From NCBI GenBank assembly GCA_035550515.1, contig DASZOZ010000069.1:1-64000 (forward strand): DNA of 64,000 nt. Reading direction: 5' to 3'. The stretch comes from DATARH01 sp035550515 (lineage in GTDB: Bacteria > Pseudomonadota > Alphaproteobacteria > ATCC43930 > CGMCC-115725). Positions 10,468 through 18,938 of the stretch are shown here, in pieces. The stretch's first letter is position 1. The number at the start of each line of letters is the position of its first letter. The position numbers and the translations under genes are program-made. The notes beneath the pieces were generated by a model that saw only the letters and a program-made list of their open reading frames with translations, was not told where the DNA came from and ran no database searches.

Positions 10468-12354
10468 ATGCTCCAAGCAATCCGCACGCGCGCGGGCGGC
10501 ATCGTCATCAAGGTCCTGTTCGGGCTGCTGATCTTGTCCTTCGGGTTCTGGGGGATCTACACCCGCTCGCCGTTCTTTCAGGACAAGTCGCCGGAGGCGG
10601 TGGTCGCCACGGTCGGTAGCCGCGACATCCGCGCCGACCAGGTGCAGGCGGCGCTGCAACCGGCGCTCGAACGGTTGCGGGCGCAGCTCGGCGGCGCGCT
10701 CGACCCGGCGCAGGTCAAACAGCTAGGCGTGCTCGACGCGGTGCTCGACCAGATGATCGACCGCGCGCTGCTCGACCAGGAAGCCCGGCGCCTGCGGCTC
10801 GACCTGTCGGACGACGTGATCCGTACCGCGATCATGTCGAACCCCGCCTTTCTCGGCCCGGACGGCAAGTTCAGCCGCGACCAGTTCAACCAGATCCTCG
10901 CCGCCAACCGGCTGACCGAAGACGGGCTGGTGACGCGCCTGCAGCAGGAAATCCCGCGCGGCGACCTGTTGCAGGCGATCACCGCCGGTGTCGTGGTCCC
11001 GTCGCCAGTGGTGGACGCGGTCTACCGCTACCGCGGCGAGAAGCGGATCGCCGAGGTCGTGGCGGTGCCGCTGAGCGCCGCCGGCAACATCCCCGCGCCC
11101 GGCGACGAGGCGCTCCAGAAATTCTACGAGGCGCATCCCGACATGTTCCGCGCCGCGGAATACCGCGGGTTCACGCTCGCCAGCCTCTCGGTCGCCGATC
11201 TCGAAGGCGACATCAAGATCGGCGACGAGAAGCTGAAATCCGCCTACGAGGAGCGCAAGGACGACTTCGTGATCCCCGAGCGGCGCCAGCTCCAGCAGAT
11301 CCTGGCGCCGTCGGAAGACAAGGCAAAGGCCGCCGAGGCGGCGCTGGCGAGCGGCCAGGATTTTCAGAAGGTCGCGAGCGACATTGCCGGCCAGGACCCC
11401 TCGACCGTCGATCTCGGTCTGGTCAAGGCCGACGATCTGCCCAAGCCGCTCGCCGATGCCGCCTTCGACCTGCCGGTCGGCAAGCCGAGCGAACCGATCA
11501 AGACCGAGCTCGGCTGGCATATCCTCAAGGTGGTCAAGATCGAACCGCCGCAGACCCAGAATTTCGACCAGGCGAAGGACCAGCTCACCAAGCAGCTCGT
11601 CGCCGAGGAGGCCGCCGACAAGCTCGACAAGATCGGCAACGAGGCGGACGACGCGCTCGCCGGCGGCAAGCCGCTCGAGGACGTCGCCCGGAAATACGGG
11701 CTGAAGCTGACGACGATCGACAAATCCGACATCAGCGGCCGCGACCTCGACGGCAAGCTGATCGTGCTGCCGGTCGATGCGAAGGAAGTCCTCAAAACCG
11801 TCTTCGACAGCAACGCCAACGAGACCAGCCGCATCACGGCCGTCGACGACAGTGCGATCTTCGCGGCGCGGGTCGACAAGGTGATCGCGCCGCAACTGAA
11901 ACCGCTGGGCGAGGTCAAGGACCATGTCGTGGCCGCCTGGGAAGCCGACCAGAAGAAAGACGCGGTCAAGAAGATCGCCGACGACCTCGCCAAGGCGACC
12001 GCCGGCGGCACGCCGCTGGCCCAGGCCGCCGCGGCGAAGAACCTTACCGCGACAACCTCGCCGCCGCTGCCGCGGCGGCCCGAGGCGGCGGGCGGCGTGC
12101 CGGCGGCGGTGGTCACCAAGCTGTTTGCCGCCAAGATCGGCGACACCGTGACCGCCGAGGATGCGGGCGGCGCCTATGTCGCGCAGCTCAAGGAGATCAA
12201 GGTCCCCGATGCGCCCCCCGAGGCGGCAGCCAAGGCGCTGACCCAGCAGCTGGGGAATTCCGCGCGCTACGATATGGTCGGCCAGTTCACCGAGGCGCTC
12301 AAGAAGCGCTACCCGGTGACGATCCACCGCGACGTGCTCGACCGGCTGTACTGA
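10468..12354 (+). CDS. ppiD: PpiD/SurA-type peptidyl-prolyl isomerase (membrane-anchored periplasmic chaperone)
   Basis: 628 residues. A membrane anchor at about 12-32 (GGIVIKVLFGLLILSFGFWGIY) is followed by a SurA-N-like domain (VGSRDIRADQVQ, MIDRALLDQEARRLRLDLSDDVI). A parvulin domain (about 265-360) follows, with RRQLQQILAPSEDKAKA, DLGLVKADDLPKPLADAAFDL and TELGWHILKV. It likely assists folding of exported proteins near the Sec translocon. The gap to tpiA and the convergent trpE(G) match the Rhodospirillales order. Its stop codon lies in an inverted repeat shared with the convergent gene. Confidence 0.9.
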   Translation: MLQAIRTRAGGIVIKVLFGLLILSFGFWGIYTRSPFFQDKSPEAVVATVGSRDIRADQVQAALQPALERLRAQLGGALDPAQVKQLGVLDAVLDQMIDRALLDQEARRLRLDLSDDVIRTAIMSNPAFLGPDGKFSRDQFNQILAANRLTEDGLVTRLQQEIPRGDLLQAITAGVVVPSPVVDAVYRYRGEKRIAEVVAVPLSAAGNIPAPGDEALQKFYEAHPDMFRAAEYRGFTLASLSVADLEGDIKIGDEKLKSAYEERKDDFVIPERRQLQQILAPSEDKAKAAEAALASGQDFQKVASDIAGQDPSTVDLGLVKADDLPKPLADAAFDLPVGKPSEPIKTELGWHILKVVKIEPPQTQNFDQAKDQLTKQLVAEEAADKLDKIGNEADDALAGGKPLEDVARKYGLKLTTIDKSDISGRDLDGKLIVLPVDAKEVLKTVFDSNANETSRITAVDDSAIFAARVDKVIAPQLKPLGEVKDHVVAAWEADQKKDAVKKIADDLAKATAGGTPLAQAAAAKNLTATTSPPLPRRPEAAGGVPAAVVTKLFAAKIGDTVTAEDAGGAYVAQLKEIKVPDAPPEAAAKALTQQLGNSARYDMVGQFTEALKKRYPVTIHRDVLDRLY

Positions 12355-12383
12355 GCGCGGCTTGATGGGTTTCGCCGCGCTCA
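12352..12383. terminator. Inverted repeat between convergent ppiD and trpE(G)
   Basis: Perfect 10-bp arms (tgagcgcggc / gccgcgctca) flank a 12-nt loop. The left arm includes the ppiD stop codon, and the trpE(G) stop is 8 nt beyond the right arm. There is no long T-run, so this is a candidate bidirectional terminator or REP element. The loop text gatgggtttcg links it to the repeat family at 38109 and 47191. Confidence 0.5.
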
Positions 12384-12390
12384 ACCTATC

Positions 12391-14559
12391 CTACGGCTTG
12401 GTGCGATCCACGCAGAGCATTTCCAGCACCGCGGTGATGATCGGCATGCCGATCGCGTTGGGCGAGGTCATCACCGATTCGGGATGAAACTGCACCGCGG
12501 CGATCGGCAACGTCCTGTGCTCGATTGCCATGATGACGCCGTCCGCGGTTTCGGCAGCGACCGACAGCTCAGCCGGCAAGCTGCTCTTGCGGGCGTAGAG
12601 CGAGTGATAGCGGCCGACGGTGAACGCGCTCGGCAGCCCGCCGAACAGCCGGTTGCCATCGGCGCGGATGACCGAGGGTTTTCCGTGCATCGGCGTGTCG
12701 AGCACGTCGAGCTCGCCGCCGAAATACTCGACGATGCCTTGCAGCCCCAGGCACACGCCAAAAACCGGGATGCGCTTTTCGAGCACCAGGTCGAGCGTCT
12801 CGCGCATCGCAAAGTCGTTCGGTCGGCCGGGTCCGGGCGACAGCAGCACGAGATCGGGCGCGGCGCCGTCGGCCAGCTCGGCCCGGGCGAAGTCGTGGCG
12901 CAGCGTCACGCACTCGGCGCCGGTCTGGCGGACATAGCCGGCGAGCGTGTGGACGAACGAGTCCTCGTGGTCGACCAGCAGCACCTTGCGCCCGGCGCCG
13001 GACCGCGGCAGCAGCGGCGCGGCGGCCATCGCCGGCGCGCGGTCGCCGGCGATGGCGGCGAACAGCGCCGATGCCTTGAGGCGGCACTCGTCATCCTCGG
13101 CGACCGGGTCGCTGTCGAAGAGCAGCGTCGCGCCGGCCCGCACCTCGCCGATGCCGTCCTTCATGCGGATCGTGCGCAACGTCAGGCCGGTGTTCATGTT
13201 GCCGTCAAAGGTCAGGCGGCCGATCGCCCCGCCGTACCAGCGGCGCGACGACCGCTCGTTCTCCTCGATAAAGCGGATCGCCCACAGCTTGGGCGCGCCG
13301 GTCACGGTGACCGCCCAGGCGTGCGACAGGAATCCGTCGAGCGCGTCGAACTCGGGCCGCAGCATGCCCTCCACGTGATCGACCGTATGGATCAGCCGCG
13401 AATACATCTCGATCTGCCGGCGGCCGATCACCTTGACGCTGCCCGCGGCGCAGACCCGCGACTTGTCGTTGCGGTCGACATCGGTGCACATCGTCAGCTC
13501 GCTCTCGTCCTTCTTGGAGTTGAGCAGTTCGAGGATGCGGTCGGCGTCCTCGATCGGGTCGGCGCCGCGGCGGATCGTGCCGCAGATCGGGCAGGTTTCG
13601 ATGCGGCGGCCCTCGACGCGGACAAACATCTCGGGCGAGGCGGAGACCAGGAACTCGCCGTCGCCGAGGTTGACGAGCGCGCCGTACGGCGCCGGATTGG
13701 CCTTTTTCAGCCGCTCGAAGACGACGCTCGGCGCATCGGGGCACGGCCGGGTCAAGAGCTGGCCGAGGACGACCTCGAACAGGTCGCCGCGCTTGAACGC
13801 CGCCTTCGCCTTCTCGACCAGCGCCGGGTATTCGCCGGGCGCATGGTCGCTTTCGGGCGGCAGCGCCGCGGGGACGAGGTCGGGCCGGTAGGCCGTCTCC
13901 GGGGTCGCGCGCGGCAGGCCGGCGGTCGACCGCCCGGCGACGGCGAACTCGTAACGGTAATGCGCCGCCTGCTGGCGCATGTGGTCGACGATCAGGATGT
14001 CGTCGGGCAGATAGAGCACGAGGTCGCGCTGGTCGTCGGGGCGCGGCAGGCGCAGCGTCATCGGCTCGAACTGGAAGACCAGGTCGTAGCCGAAAGCGCC
14101 ATAGAAGCCGAGATGCTCGTCCTCGCCGCTTTTGAACAGGGAAATCAGCCCGCGCAGCACGGAGAAGACGCTCGGCTGGCGACTACGCTGTTCTTCGGGG
14201 AAGCGGGTGTCGGTCTCGCGGATGTGACCGGCGATCCGCGTCGCACCGGCGTCGCCGATCTGCACCGCGTCGAGCGCGCCCACCGCGGCGGCGATCGCCG
14301 GGATCAGCACCTCGCCGCGGCGGTTCAGCGCCTCGACCGAAAAACCCCGGCCGCGCGCCGAGAACACCAGCGGCGGGTCGACAAACCCCATGTCCCAGCG
14401 GGTATACCGCCCCGGGAACTCGAAACTCGACGAGAACAGCACGCCCCGCTTGCGGTCGAGCGCCTGGGCCTGGGTCGGATCGGCGGGGCTATAGATGGCG
14501 GCGACAATCTGCCGCTCGATCCTTATGCCGCCTTCGGTCGTGTAGCTTTTGGACTGCAT
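12391..14559 (-). CDS. trpE(G): Anthranilate synthase, fused components I and II (TrpE-TrpG)
   Basis: 722 residues. The N-terminal two-thirds is the chorismate-binding TrpE part (VSASPEMFVRV, CGTIRRGADP, DVDRNDKSRVC, AVTVTGAPKLWAI). From about 525 the TrpG glutaminase follows, with oxyanion motif LLSPGPGRPNDF, nucleophile Cys in FGVCLGLQG and FHPES. It makes anthranilate from chorismate and glutamine, the first Trp-specific step. The fused form is typical of Rhizobiales and Rhodospirillales. It is apart from trpD and trpC, which lie on the other strand 0.8 kb away. Expression is probably set by the attenuator at 14619-14715. Confidence 0.97.
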   Translation of the reverse strand: MQSKSYTTEGGIRIERQIVAAIYSPADPTQAQALDRKRGVLFSSSFEFPGRYTRWDMGFVDPPLVFSARGRGFSVEALNRRGEVLIPAIAAAVGALDAVQIGDAGATRIAGHIRETDTRFPEEQRSRQPSVFSVLRGLISLFKSGEDEHLGFYGAFGYDLVFQFEPMTLRLPRPDDQRDLVLYLPDDILIVDHMRQQAAHYRYEFAVAGRSTAGLPRATPETAYRPDLVPAALPPESDHAPGEYPALVEKAKAAFKRGDLFEVVLGQLLTRPCPDAPSVVFERLKKANPAPYGALVNLGDGEFLVSASPEMFVRVEGRRIETCPICGTIRRGADPIEDADRILELLNSKKDESELTMCTDVDRNDKSRVCAAGSVKVIGRRQIEMYSRLIHTVDHVEGMLRPEFDALDGFLSHAWAVTVTGAPKLWAIRFIEENERSSRRWYGGAIGRLTFDGNMNTGLTLRTIRMKDGIGEVRAGATLLFDSDPVAEDDECRLKASALFAAIAGDRAPAMAAAPLLPRSGAGRKVLLVDHEDSFVHTLAGYVRQTGAECVTLRHDFARAELADGAAPDLVLLSPGPGRPNDFAMRETLDLVLEKRIPVFGVCLGLQGIVEYFGGELDVLDTPMHGKPSVIRADGNRLFGGLPSAFTVGRYHSLYARKSSLPAELSVAAETADGVIMAIEHRTLPIAAVQFHPESVMTSPNAIGMPIITAVLEMLCVDRTKP

Positions 14560-14618
14560 CGGAACCCCCTTCGGCCGCCGCCCCAGGGAACCGATCGAGC
14601 TTTGCCTGGAAATGACAA

Positions 14619-14669
14619 AGGCCGCCTGGTTCTCCGAGGCGGCCTGAACGGAACGGATAATGGCCGCCT
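14619..14669 (-). promoter_or_regulatory. Trp attenuator: competing antiterminator and terminator hairpins
   Basis: In the transcript (minus strand) three complementary segments follow the leader peptide. Segment 2 is aggcggcc (14662-14669), segment 3 aggccgcct (14637-14645) and segment 4 aggcggcct (14619-14627). Segments 2:3 form a perfect 8-bp antiterminator. Segments 3:4 form a perfect 9-bp GC-rich terminator with a 9-nt loop, followed by ttgtcatt. Segment 1 (tggcc over the Trp codons) can pair with ggcca in segment 2. This is the standard ribosome-stalling attenuation layout. It predicts trpE(G) read-through when charged tRNA-Trp is low. Confidence 0.88.
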
Positions 14670-14670
14670 G

Positions 14671-14715
14671 TCAGACGGGCCACCACCATTGTGCTGAATG
14701 CGCGAACGCGATCAT
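14671..14715 (-). CDS. trpL: trp operon leader peptide
   Basis: A 14-residue frame, MIAFAHSAQWWWPV, with three consecutive Trp codons (TGG x3 at 14680-14688) and a TGA stop placed just before attenuator segment 2. A ribosome stalled on the Trp codons would mask segment 1 and free segment 2 to pair with 3. The ATG is 6 nt after the -10 hexamer, so transcription would start at or next to the A of the ATG. No Shine-Dalgarno can fit, and the peptide would be read from a leaderless mRNA. trpLE(G) of Sinorhizobium is, to my memory, organised the same way. Confidence 0.87.
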   Translation of the reverse strand: MIAFAHSAQWWWPV

Positions 14716-14721
14716 CGGCAA

Positions 14722-14750
14722 TTTATAGCAGCACTCTCTGCCTGCCGCAA
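14722..14750 (-). promoter_or_regulatory. Sigma-70 type promoter of trpL-trpE(G)
   Basis: On the minus strand TTGCGG (14745-14750) and TATAAA (14722-14727) are separated by exactly 17 nt. The predicted start point is about 7 nt downstream, at 14715, which is the first base of the trpL ATG. The match to consensus is 4/6 for the -35 (TTGACA) and 5/6 for the -10 (TATAAT). Confidence 0.7.
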
Positions 14751-14793
14751 CGCGAACGCCGACGCCGCCCGAAGGTTGCTTGACAAGGCGAGG

Positions 14794-15261
14794 CTAGCTC
14801 AGCAGCGCCCGCCATCGCCGGAGGCTCGCGGGCGGCCACACCTCGTCGATCTTGTAGTACGCCGCGAAGACGCGGGCGCCTTCCGGCAGCGGCAGCCATG
14901 GCGCCTTGCTGCGCGCGAAGATGTGGACATCCGGCGTCACCGCCGCCGGGTCGTCGAGCGTGCCGGCGCGCAGCAGCACCGTGTCGCCCGGCGCGGCGTG
15001 GTACTTGCTCCACAGCGCGGTGCCGCATTTGCCGCAGCGAAACACCTCGTGCGGCTTGCCGCTGCTGCCCGGCGGCACGCTGAACGGCACCGGCTGGTCG
15101 CCGCTCGGCTCGACGAATTGCCGCTCGATCCATAGATTCACCACAAAGGCGCTGCCCGTCTGCTTCTGGCAGTCGCGGCAATGGCAGGCATGGACGATCA
15201 TCGGCGTGTTGGTCAGCCGATAGCGGATCGCGCCGCAGGCGCAGCCGCCCTCAACACTCAT
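14794..15261 (-). CDS. GFA-domain protein (glutathione-dependent formaldehyde-activating enzyme-like/CENP-V fold)
   Basis: 155 residues from the second of two adjacent ATGs, which sits 5 nt after GGAGG. Zn-binding cysteines appear as GGCACGAIRYR, CHCRDCQKQTGSAF and FRCGKCGTALWSKY, the GFA pattern. Many relatives are annotated as formaldehyde-activating but have no shown activity on S-hydroxymethylglutathione, so the substrate is unknown. It lies between divergent trpL/trpE(G) and trpD and is transcribed away from trpD. No formaldehyde-oxidation partner is nearby. Confidence 0.88.
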   Translation of the reverse strand: MSVEGGCACGAIRYRLTNTPMIVHACHCRDCQKQTGSAFVVNLWIERQFVEPSGDQPVPFSVPPGSSGKPHEVFRCGKCGTALWSKYHAAPGDTVLLRAGTLDDPAAVTPDVHIFARSKAPWLPLPEGARVFAAYYKIDEVWPPASLRRWRALLS

Positions 15262-15344
15262 CATCCCCTCCGCTCGCCATCTTCCCCGCGAGGCTGATAT
15301 ATAAGCGCGATGTGCGTCCCGAGAACATTGCCCAGGAAACCGCG

Positions 15345-16355
15345 ATGAGCGATCTGCGTCCGCTGCTCGCCCGCATCGCCGCCGGGGACCGCCTCAACGA
15401 GGCGGAAGCCGAAGAGGCGTTCGAGACCATCATGTCCGGCAACGCAACCCCGTCGCAGATGGGCGCGCTGCTGATGGGCATGCGGGTGCGCGGCGAAACC
15501 GTCGACGAGATCACCGGCGCCGCCCGCATCATGCGCTCGAAGGCGCTGGCCGTCGACGCCCCGCCCGGCGCGGTCGATATCGTCGGCACCGGCGGCGACG
15601 CCGCGGGCACCTTCAACGTCTCGACCGCGACCGGGCTGGTCGTCGCCGGCGCCGGCGTGCCGGTCGCAAAGCACGGCAACCGCGCGTTTTCGTCGAAATC
15701 CGGCGCCGCCGACGTGCTGACCGCGCTCGGCGTCAACATCGACTGCGACATGGCGGTCGTGCGCCGCTGTCTGTGGGAGGTCGGCATCTGCTTTCTGATG
15801 GCGCCGCGCCATCACGGCGCGACGCGCCATGTCGGGCCGACCCGGGTCGAGCTCGGCACGCGGACCATCTTCAACCTGCTGGGGCCGCTGTCGAACCCGG
15901 CCGGCGTCAAGCGTCTGATGGTCGGCGTGTTCGCGCCGCAATGGATCGTGCCGATGGCCGAAGTGCTGGGCCGGCTGGGGGCCGAGCATGCCTGGGTCGT
16001 GCACGGCGCAGGGATCGACGAGATCACCACGGCCGCCGCTACCTCGGTCGCCGAGTTCAAGGAGGGCGCGGTGCGGCGCTTCGAGATCGTGCCCGAGGAT
16101 GCTGGGTTGCCGCGCGCCACGCTCGACGACCTCAGGGGCGGCGAGCCGGCGCATAATGCGGCGTTGATGCGCGGCGTGCTCGCCGGCGAGAAAGGGCCGC
16201 TGCGCGACATCGTGCTGCTCAACGCCGCGGCGGGGCTGATCGTCGCCGGCCGCGCCGCCGGGCTGCGCGAGGGCACGGCGATCGCCGCCGACGCGATCGA
16301 CAGCGGCAAGGCGGCCGCGGTGCTCGACCGGCTAGCCGCGGAGACCAACGCGTGA
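15345..16355 (+). CDS. trpD: Anthranilate phosphoribosyltransferase
   Basis: 336 residues from MSDLRPLLARIAAGDRL; AGGA lies 6 nt before this ATG, so the in-frame GTG 11 codons upstream is not preferred. PRPP site DIVGTGGDAAGTFNVST, KHGNRAFSSKSGAADVLTALG, the anthranilate region APRHHGATRHVGPTRVELGTRTIFNLLGPL. It transfers phosphoribose to anthranilate. Its stop overlaps the start of the trpC-moaC gene by 4 nt (GTGA), so the two are translationally coupled. Confidence 0.97.
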   Translation: MSDLRPLLARIAAGDRLNEAEAEEAFETIMSGNATPSQMGALLMGMRVRGETVDEITGAARIMRSKALAVDAPPGAVDIVGTGGDAAGTFNVSTATGLVVAGAGVPVAKHGNRAFSSKSGAADVLTALGVNIDCDMAVVRRCLWEVGICFLMAPRHHGATRHVGPTRVELGTRTIFNLLGPLSNPAGVKRLMVGVFAPQWIVPMAEVLGRLGAEHAWVVHGAGIDEITTAAATSVAEFKEGAVRRFEIVPEDAGLPRATLDDLRGGEPAHNAALMRGVLAGEKGPLRDIVLLNAAAGLIVAGRAAGLREGTAIAADAIDSGKAAAVLDRLAAETNA

Positions 16356-17626
16356 GCCCGAGAGAACACGACGTCCTGACCGAAATCTGCGACCGCAAGC
16401 GCAGCCACGTCGCCGCGCGCAGGGCGGCGATGCCGCCGGCGCAGCTCGAAAAGCGGCTGTCGAACGCGCCGACACCGCGCGGCTTTGCCGACGCGCTGGC
16501 CCGCAAGATCGGCGACGGGAAATACGGGCTGATCGCCGAGATCAAGAAGGCGAGCCCCAGCAAAGGGCTGATCCGCGCCGATTTCGACCCCCCTGCCCTC
16601 GCCCGCGCCTATCTCGCCGGCGGCGCCGCCTGCCTGTCGGTGCTGACCGACGAGCCCTATTTCCAGGGCAGCGACGACTACCTCGTCGCGGCACGCGAGG
16701 CGGTGCCGCTGCCGGTGCTGCGCAAGGACTTCATCGTCGACCCGTATCAGGTGGTCGAGAGCCGCGCGCTAGGCGCCGACTGCATCCTGCTGATCATGGC
16801 GTGCCTCGACGACGGCGAGGCGCGGCGGCTGGCGGCCGACGCGGCGGCGCTGGGCATGGATGTGCTGGTCGAGGTGCATGACCGCGGCGAACTGGAACGG
16901 GCGCTGCAACTCGACGCGCGGCTCATCGGCATCAACAACCGTGACCTGAAGACGCTCAAGGTCGACCTGCGCACCGCCGAGACCTTGGCGCCGCTCATCC
17001 CGCACGACCGCATCGCGGTCGGTGAAAGCGGGCTCAACACGCCGGACGATCTCGACCGGCTGGCGGCGGTGGGGGCGCGCTGCTTCCTGGTGGGCGAGTC
17101 GCTGATGCGCGAGACGGACGTCGCGGCGGCGACCCGGCGGCTGCTGCGCCTGCCCGACCTCAGCCATGTCGACAGCCAAGGCCGCGCCCGCATGGTCGAC
17201 GTCTCGGCAAAGGCGGAGACCGACCGGGTCGCCGTCGCCGGCGCCCGCGTCGTGATGGCGCCGGCAACGCTGGCGCGCATCCAGGCCGGCGACATCGCCA
17301 AGGGCGACGTGCTGCAGGTCGCCCGCATCGCCGGGATCATGGCGGCGAAAAAGACCGCCGAGCTGATCCCGCTGTGCCACCCGCTGGCGCTGACCTCGGT
17401 CGAGGTCGAGCTTGCCTGCGCGCCGGAGCTGTCGGCGGTGGAGATCACGACGACCTGCCGGCTCAACGGCCGCACCGGCGTCGAGATGGAGGCGCTGACC
17501 GCGGCCAGTGTCGCGGCGCTGACCATCTACGACATGTGCAAGGCGATTGATCGCGGAATGCGGGTCACCGAGCTGTGTTTGCTGCGCAAGTCCGGCGGCA
17601 AATCGGGGGAGTTCGTAGCGGAGTAG
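16352..17626 (+). CDS. trpC-moaC: Fused indole-3-glycerol-phosphate synthase / cyclic pyranopterin monophosphate synthase (TrpC-MoaC)
   Basis: One uninterrupted 424-residue frame. Residues 1-267 are TrpC: IAEIKKASPSKGLI, VLTDEPYFQGSDDYL, LRKDFIVDPYQV, LIGINNRDLKTL, VGESGLNTPDD, LVGESLMRETDV. From about 268 the text is MoaC: HVDSQGRARMVDVSAKAETD, KKTAELIPLCHPLALTSV, TGVEMEALTAASVAALTIYDM, with the catalytic His/Lys region intact. TrpC closes the indole ring; MoaC makes cPMP for molybdenum cofactor. Usually these are adjacent separate genes in this order; here neither the trpC stop nor a moaC start is present. An in-frame internal start would truncate the first MoaC strand. Confidence 0.93.
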   Translation: MSPREHDVLTEICDRKRSHVAARRAAMPPAQLEKRLSNAPTPRGFADALARKIGDGKYGLIAEIKKASPSKGLIRADFDPPALARAYLAGGAACLSVLTDEPYFQGSDDYLVAAREAVPLPVLRKDFIVDPYQVVESRALGADCILLIMACLDDGEARRLAADAAALGMDVLVEVHDRGELERALQLDARLIGINNRDLKTLKVDLRTAETLAPLIPHDRIAVGESGLNTPDDLDRLAAVGARCFLVGESLMRETDVAAATRRLLRLPDLSHVDSQGRARMVDVSAKAETDRVAVAGARVVMAPATLARIQAGDIAKGDVLQVARIAGIMAAKKTAELIPLCHPLALTSVEVELACAPELSAVEITTTCRLNGRTGVEMEALTAASVAALTIYDMCKAIDRGMRVTELCLLRKSGGKSGEFVAE

Positions 17627-17636
17627 GTGTTATCCC

Positions 17637-17657
17637 CCTCCCCCTCGATGGGGGAGG
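17637..17657. repeat. Short palindrome between trpC-moaC and moeA
   Basis: Eight-bp arms (cctccccc / gggggagg) around tcgat, in the 82-nt gap. Related pyrimidine/purine palindromes occur at 39810-39888, 40961 and 53656. Confidence 0.5.
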
Positions 17658-17708
17658 ACGGGTGGGGGATGGAGCGCCCCGGAATGACTGGTGAGTGAGG
17701 CAAACCGC

Positions 17709-18923
17709 ATGATCTCGGTCGAAGAAGCCCTGGCGCGGCTGCTGGCGCCGTTGGAAGCGCTGCCGGCGGAGCAGGTGTCGGTCGCGGACGCGATGGGGCG
17801 CGTGCTCGCCGAGGATGTCGCGGCGCGGCGGACCCAGCCGCCTTTCGCGGCCTCGGCGATGGACGGCTACGCGGTGCGCGCCGCCGATGTCGCGAGCGTC
17901 CCGGTCAACCTGCGCATCGTCGCGGAAATCCCGGCGGGCGCCGGGTTTGGCGGCATGCTCGGCAAGGGCGAGGCGGCGCGCATCTTCACCGGCGCACCGC
18001 TGCCCGACGGCGCGGACGCGATCGTCATCCAGGAAGACACCGAACGCGACGGCGACACGGTACGGGTCGTCGAGGGCGCCAAGCTCGGCACTTACGTACG
18101 GCGCGCCGGGCTCGATTTCGCCGAGGGCGACGTGCTGCTGCATCACGGCACGCGCCTGACGCCGCGCCATATCGGCCTGGCAGCGGCGATGAACCGGCCG
18201 TGGCTGTTCGTGCACCGCCGGCCGATGGTCGGCATCCTGTCGACCGGCGACGAGGTGGTGATGCCGGGCGAGCCGATCGGCCCGCACCAGATCGTCAGCT
18301 CGAACGCCTTGGCGCTGGCGGCGTTCGTCACCGCCTGCGGCGGGGTGCCGGTGGGCCTGGGCAACGCCCCCGACGACGCCGAGGCGCTGCGCCGCTTCGC
18401 GGCGGGCGCGCGCGGGGTCGACCTGCTGGTGTCGACCGGCGGCGTCTCGGTCGGCGAGCACGACCTGGTGCGCGGCGTACTCGCCGAAGACGGGCTGGCG
18501 ATCGATTTCTGGGAGATCGCGATGCGCCCCGGCAAGCCGCTGATGTCGGGCAGCTATCGCGGCACGCCGATGATCGGCCTGCCGGGCAATCCGGTCTCGA
18601 CCCTGGTCTGCTCGCTGTTGTTCCTCAAGCCGGCGATGGAGCGGCTCAGCGGCCTGCCCGACAATCCCGAGCCGGTGCAGACGGCGCGGCTCGGCCGCGA
18701 CCTGCGGCAGAACGACCGGCGGCAGGATTATCTGCGCTCGCGGCTCGCGCGCGGCGCCGACGGCGTGCTCGAGGCGACACCGTTCGAGGTGCAGGATTCG
18801 TCGATGATGCACCCGCTCGCCTCCTCCGACTGCCTGGTGATCCGGCCGCCGCACGCACCGGCCGCCGCGGTCGGGACGATGGTGCCGATCATCACCTTCC
18901 CCGGTGGCGCCTGGCCGCTGTGA
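17709..18923 (+). CDS. moeA: Molybdopterin molybdenumtransferase
   Basis: 404 residues from the ATG preceded 8 nt upstream by GAGG (MISVEEALARLLAPL); a GTG six codons earlier is the alternative. MoeA domains in order: N-terminal (FAASAMDGYAV, RIFTGAPLPDGADAIV), central MoCF-binding domain (VGILSTGDEVV, STGGVSVGEHDLV, MRPGKPL, GLPGNPVSTLV), C-terminal beta-barrel. It inserts molybdate into adenylylated molybdopterin. It follows the MoaC half of the fusion, so two cofactor steps share an operon with trpDC. Confidence 0.96.
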   Translation: MISVEEALARLLAPLEALPAEQVSVADAMGRVLAEDVAARRTQPPFAASAMDGYAVRAADVASVPVNLRIVAEIPAGAGFGGMLGKGEAARIFTGAPLPDGADAIVIQEDTERDGDTVRVVEGAKLGTYVRRAGLDFAEGDVLLHHGTRLTPRHIGLAAAMNRPWLFVHRRPMVGILSTGDEVVMPGEPIGPHQIVSSNALALAAFVTACGGVPVGLGNAPDDAEALRRFAAGARGVDLLVSTGGVSVGEHDLVRGVLAEDGLAIDFWEIAMRPGKPLMSGSYRGTPMIGLPGNPVSTLVCSLLFLKPAMERLSGLPDNPEPVQTARLGRDLRQNDRRQDYLRSRLARGADGVLEATPFEVQDSSMMHPLASSDCLVIRPPHAPAAAVGTMVPIITFPGGAWPL

Positions 18924-18938
18924 TGGCGTCCTTCACGG

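Noticed and set aside
10723..12384. Long minus-strand frame opposite ppiD
   Set aside because: It shows no domain and its residue composition is that of a reverse frame over a GC-rich gene; ppiD on the other strand is well supported.
12484..14697. Long plus-strand frame opposite trpE(G)
   Set aside because: It is an antisense shadow. It also covers the attenuator and leader peptide, which are better explained on the minus strand.
17637..17657. Repeats as a CRISPR array
   Set aside because: Palindromes in the window occur singly or in pairs, without regular spacers or cas genes.
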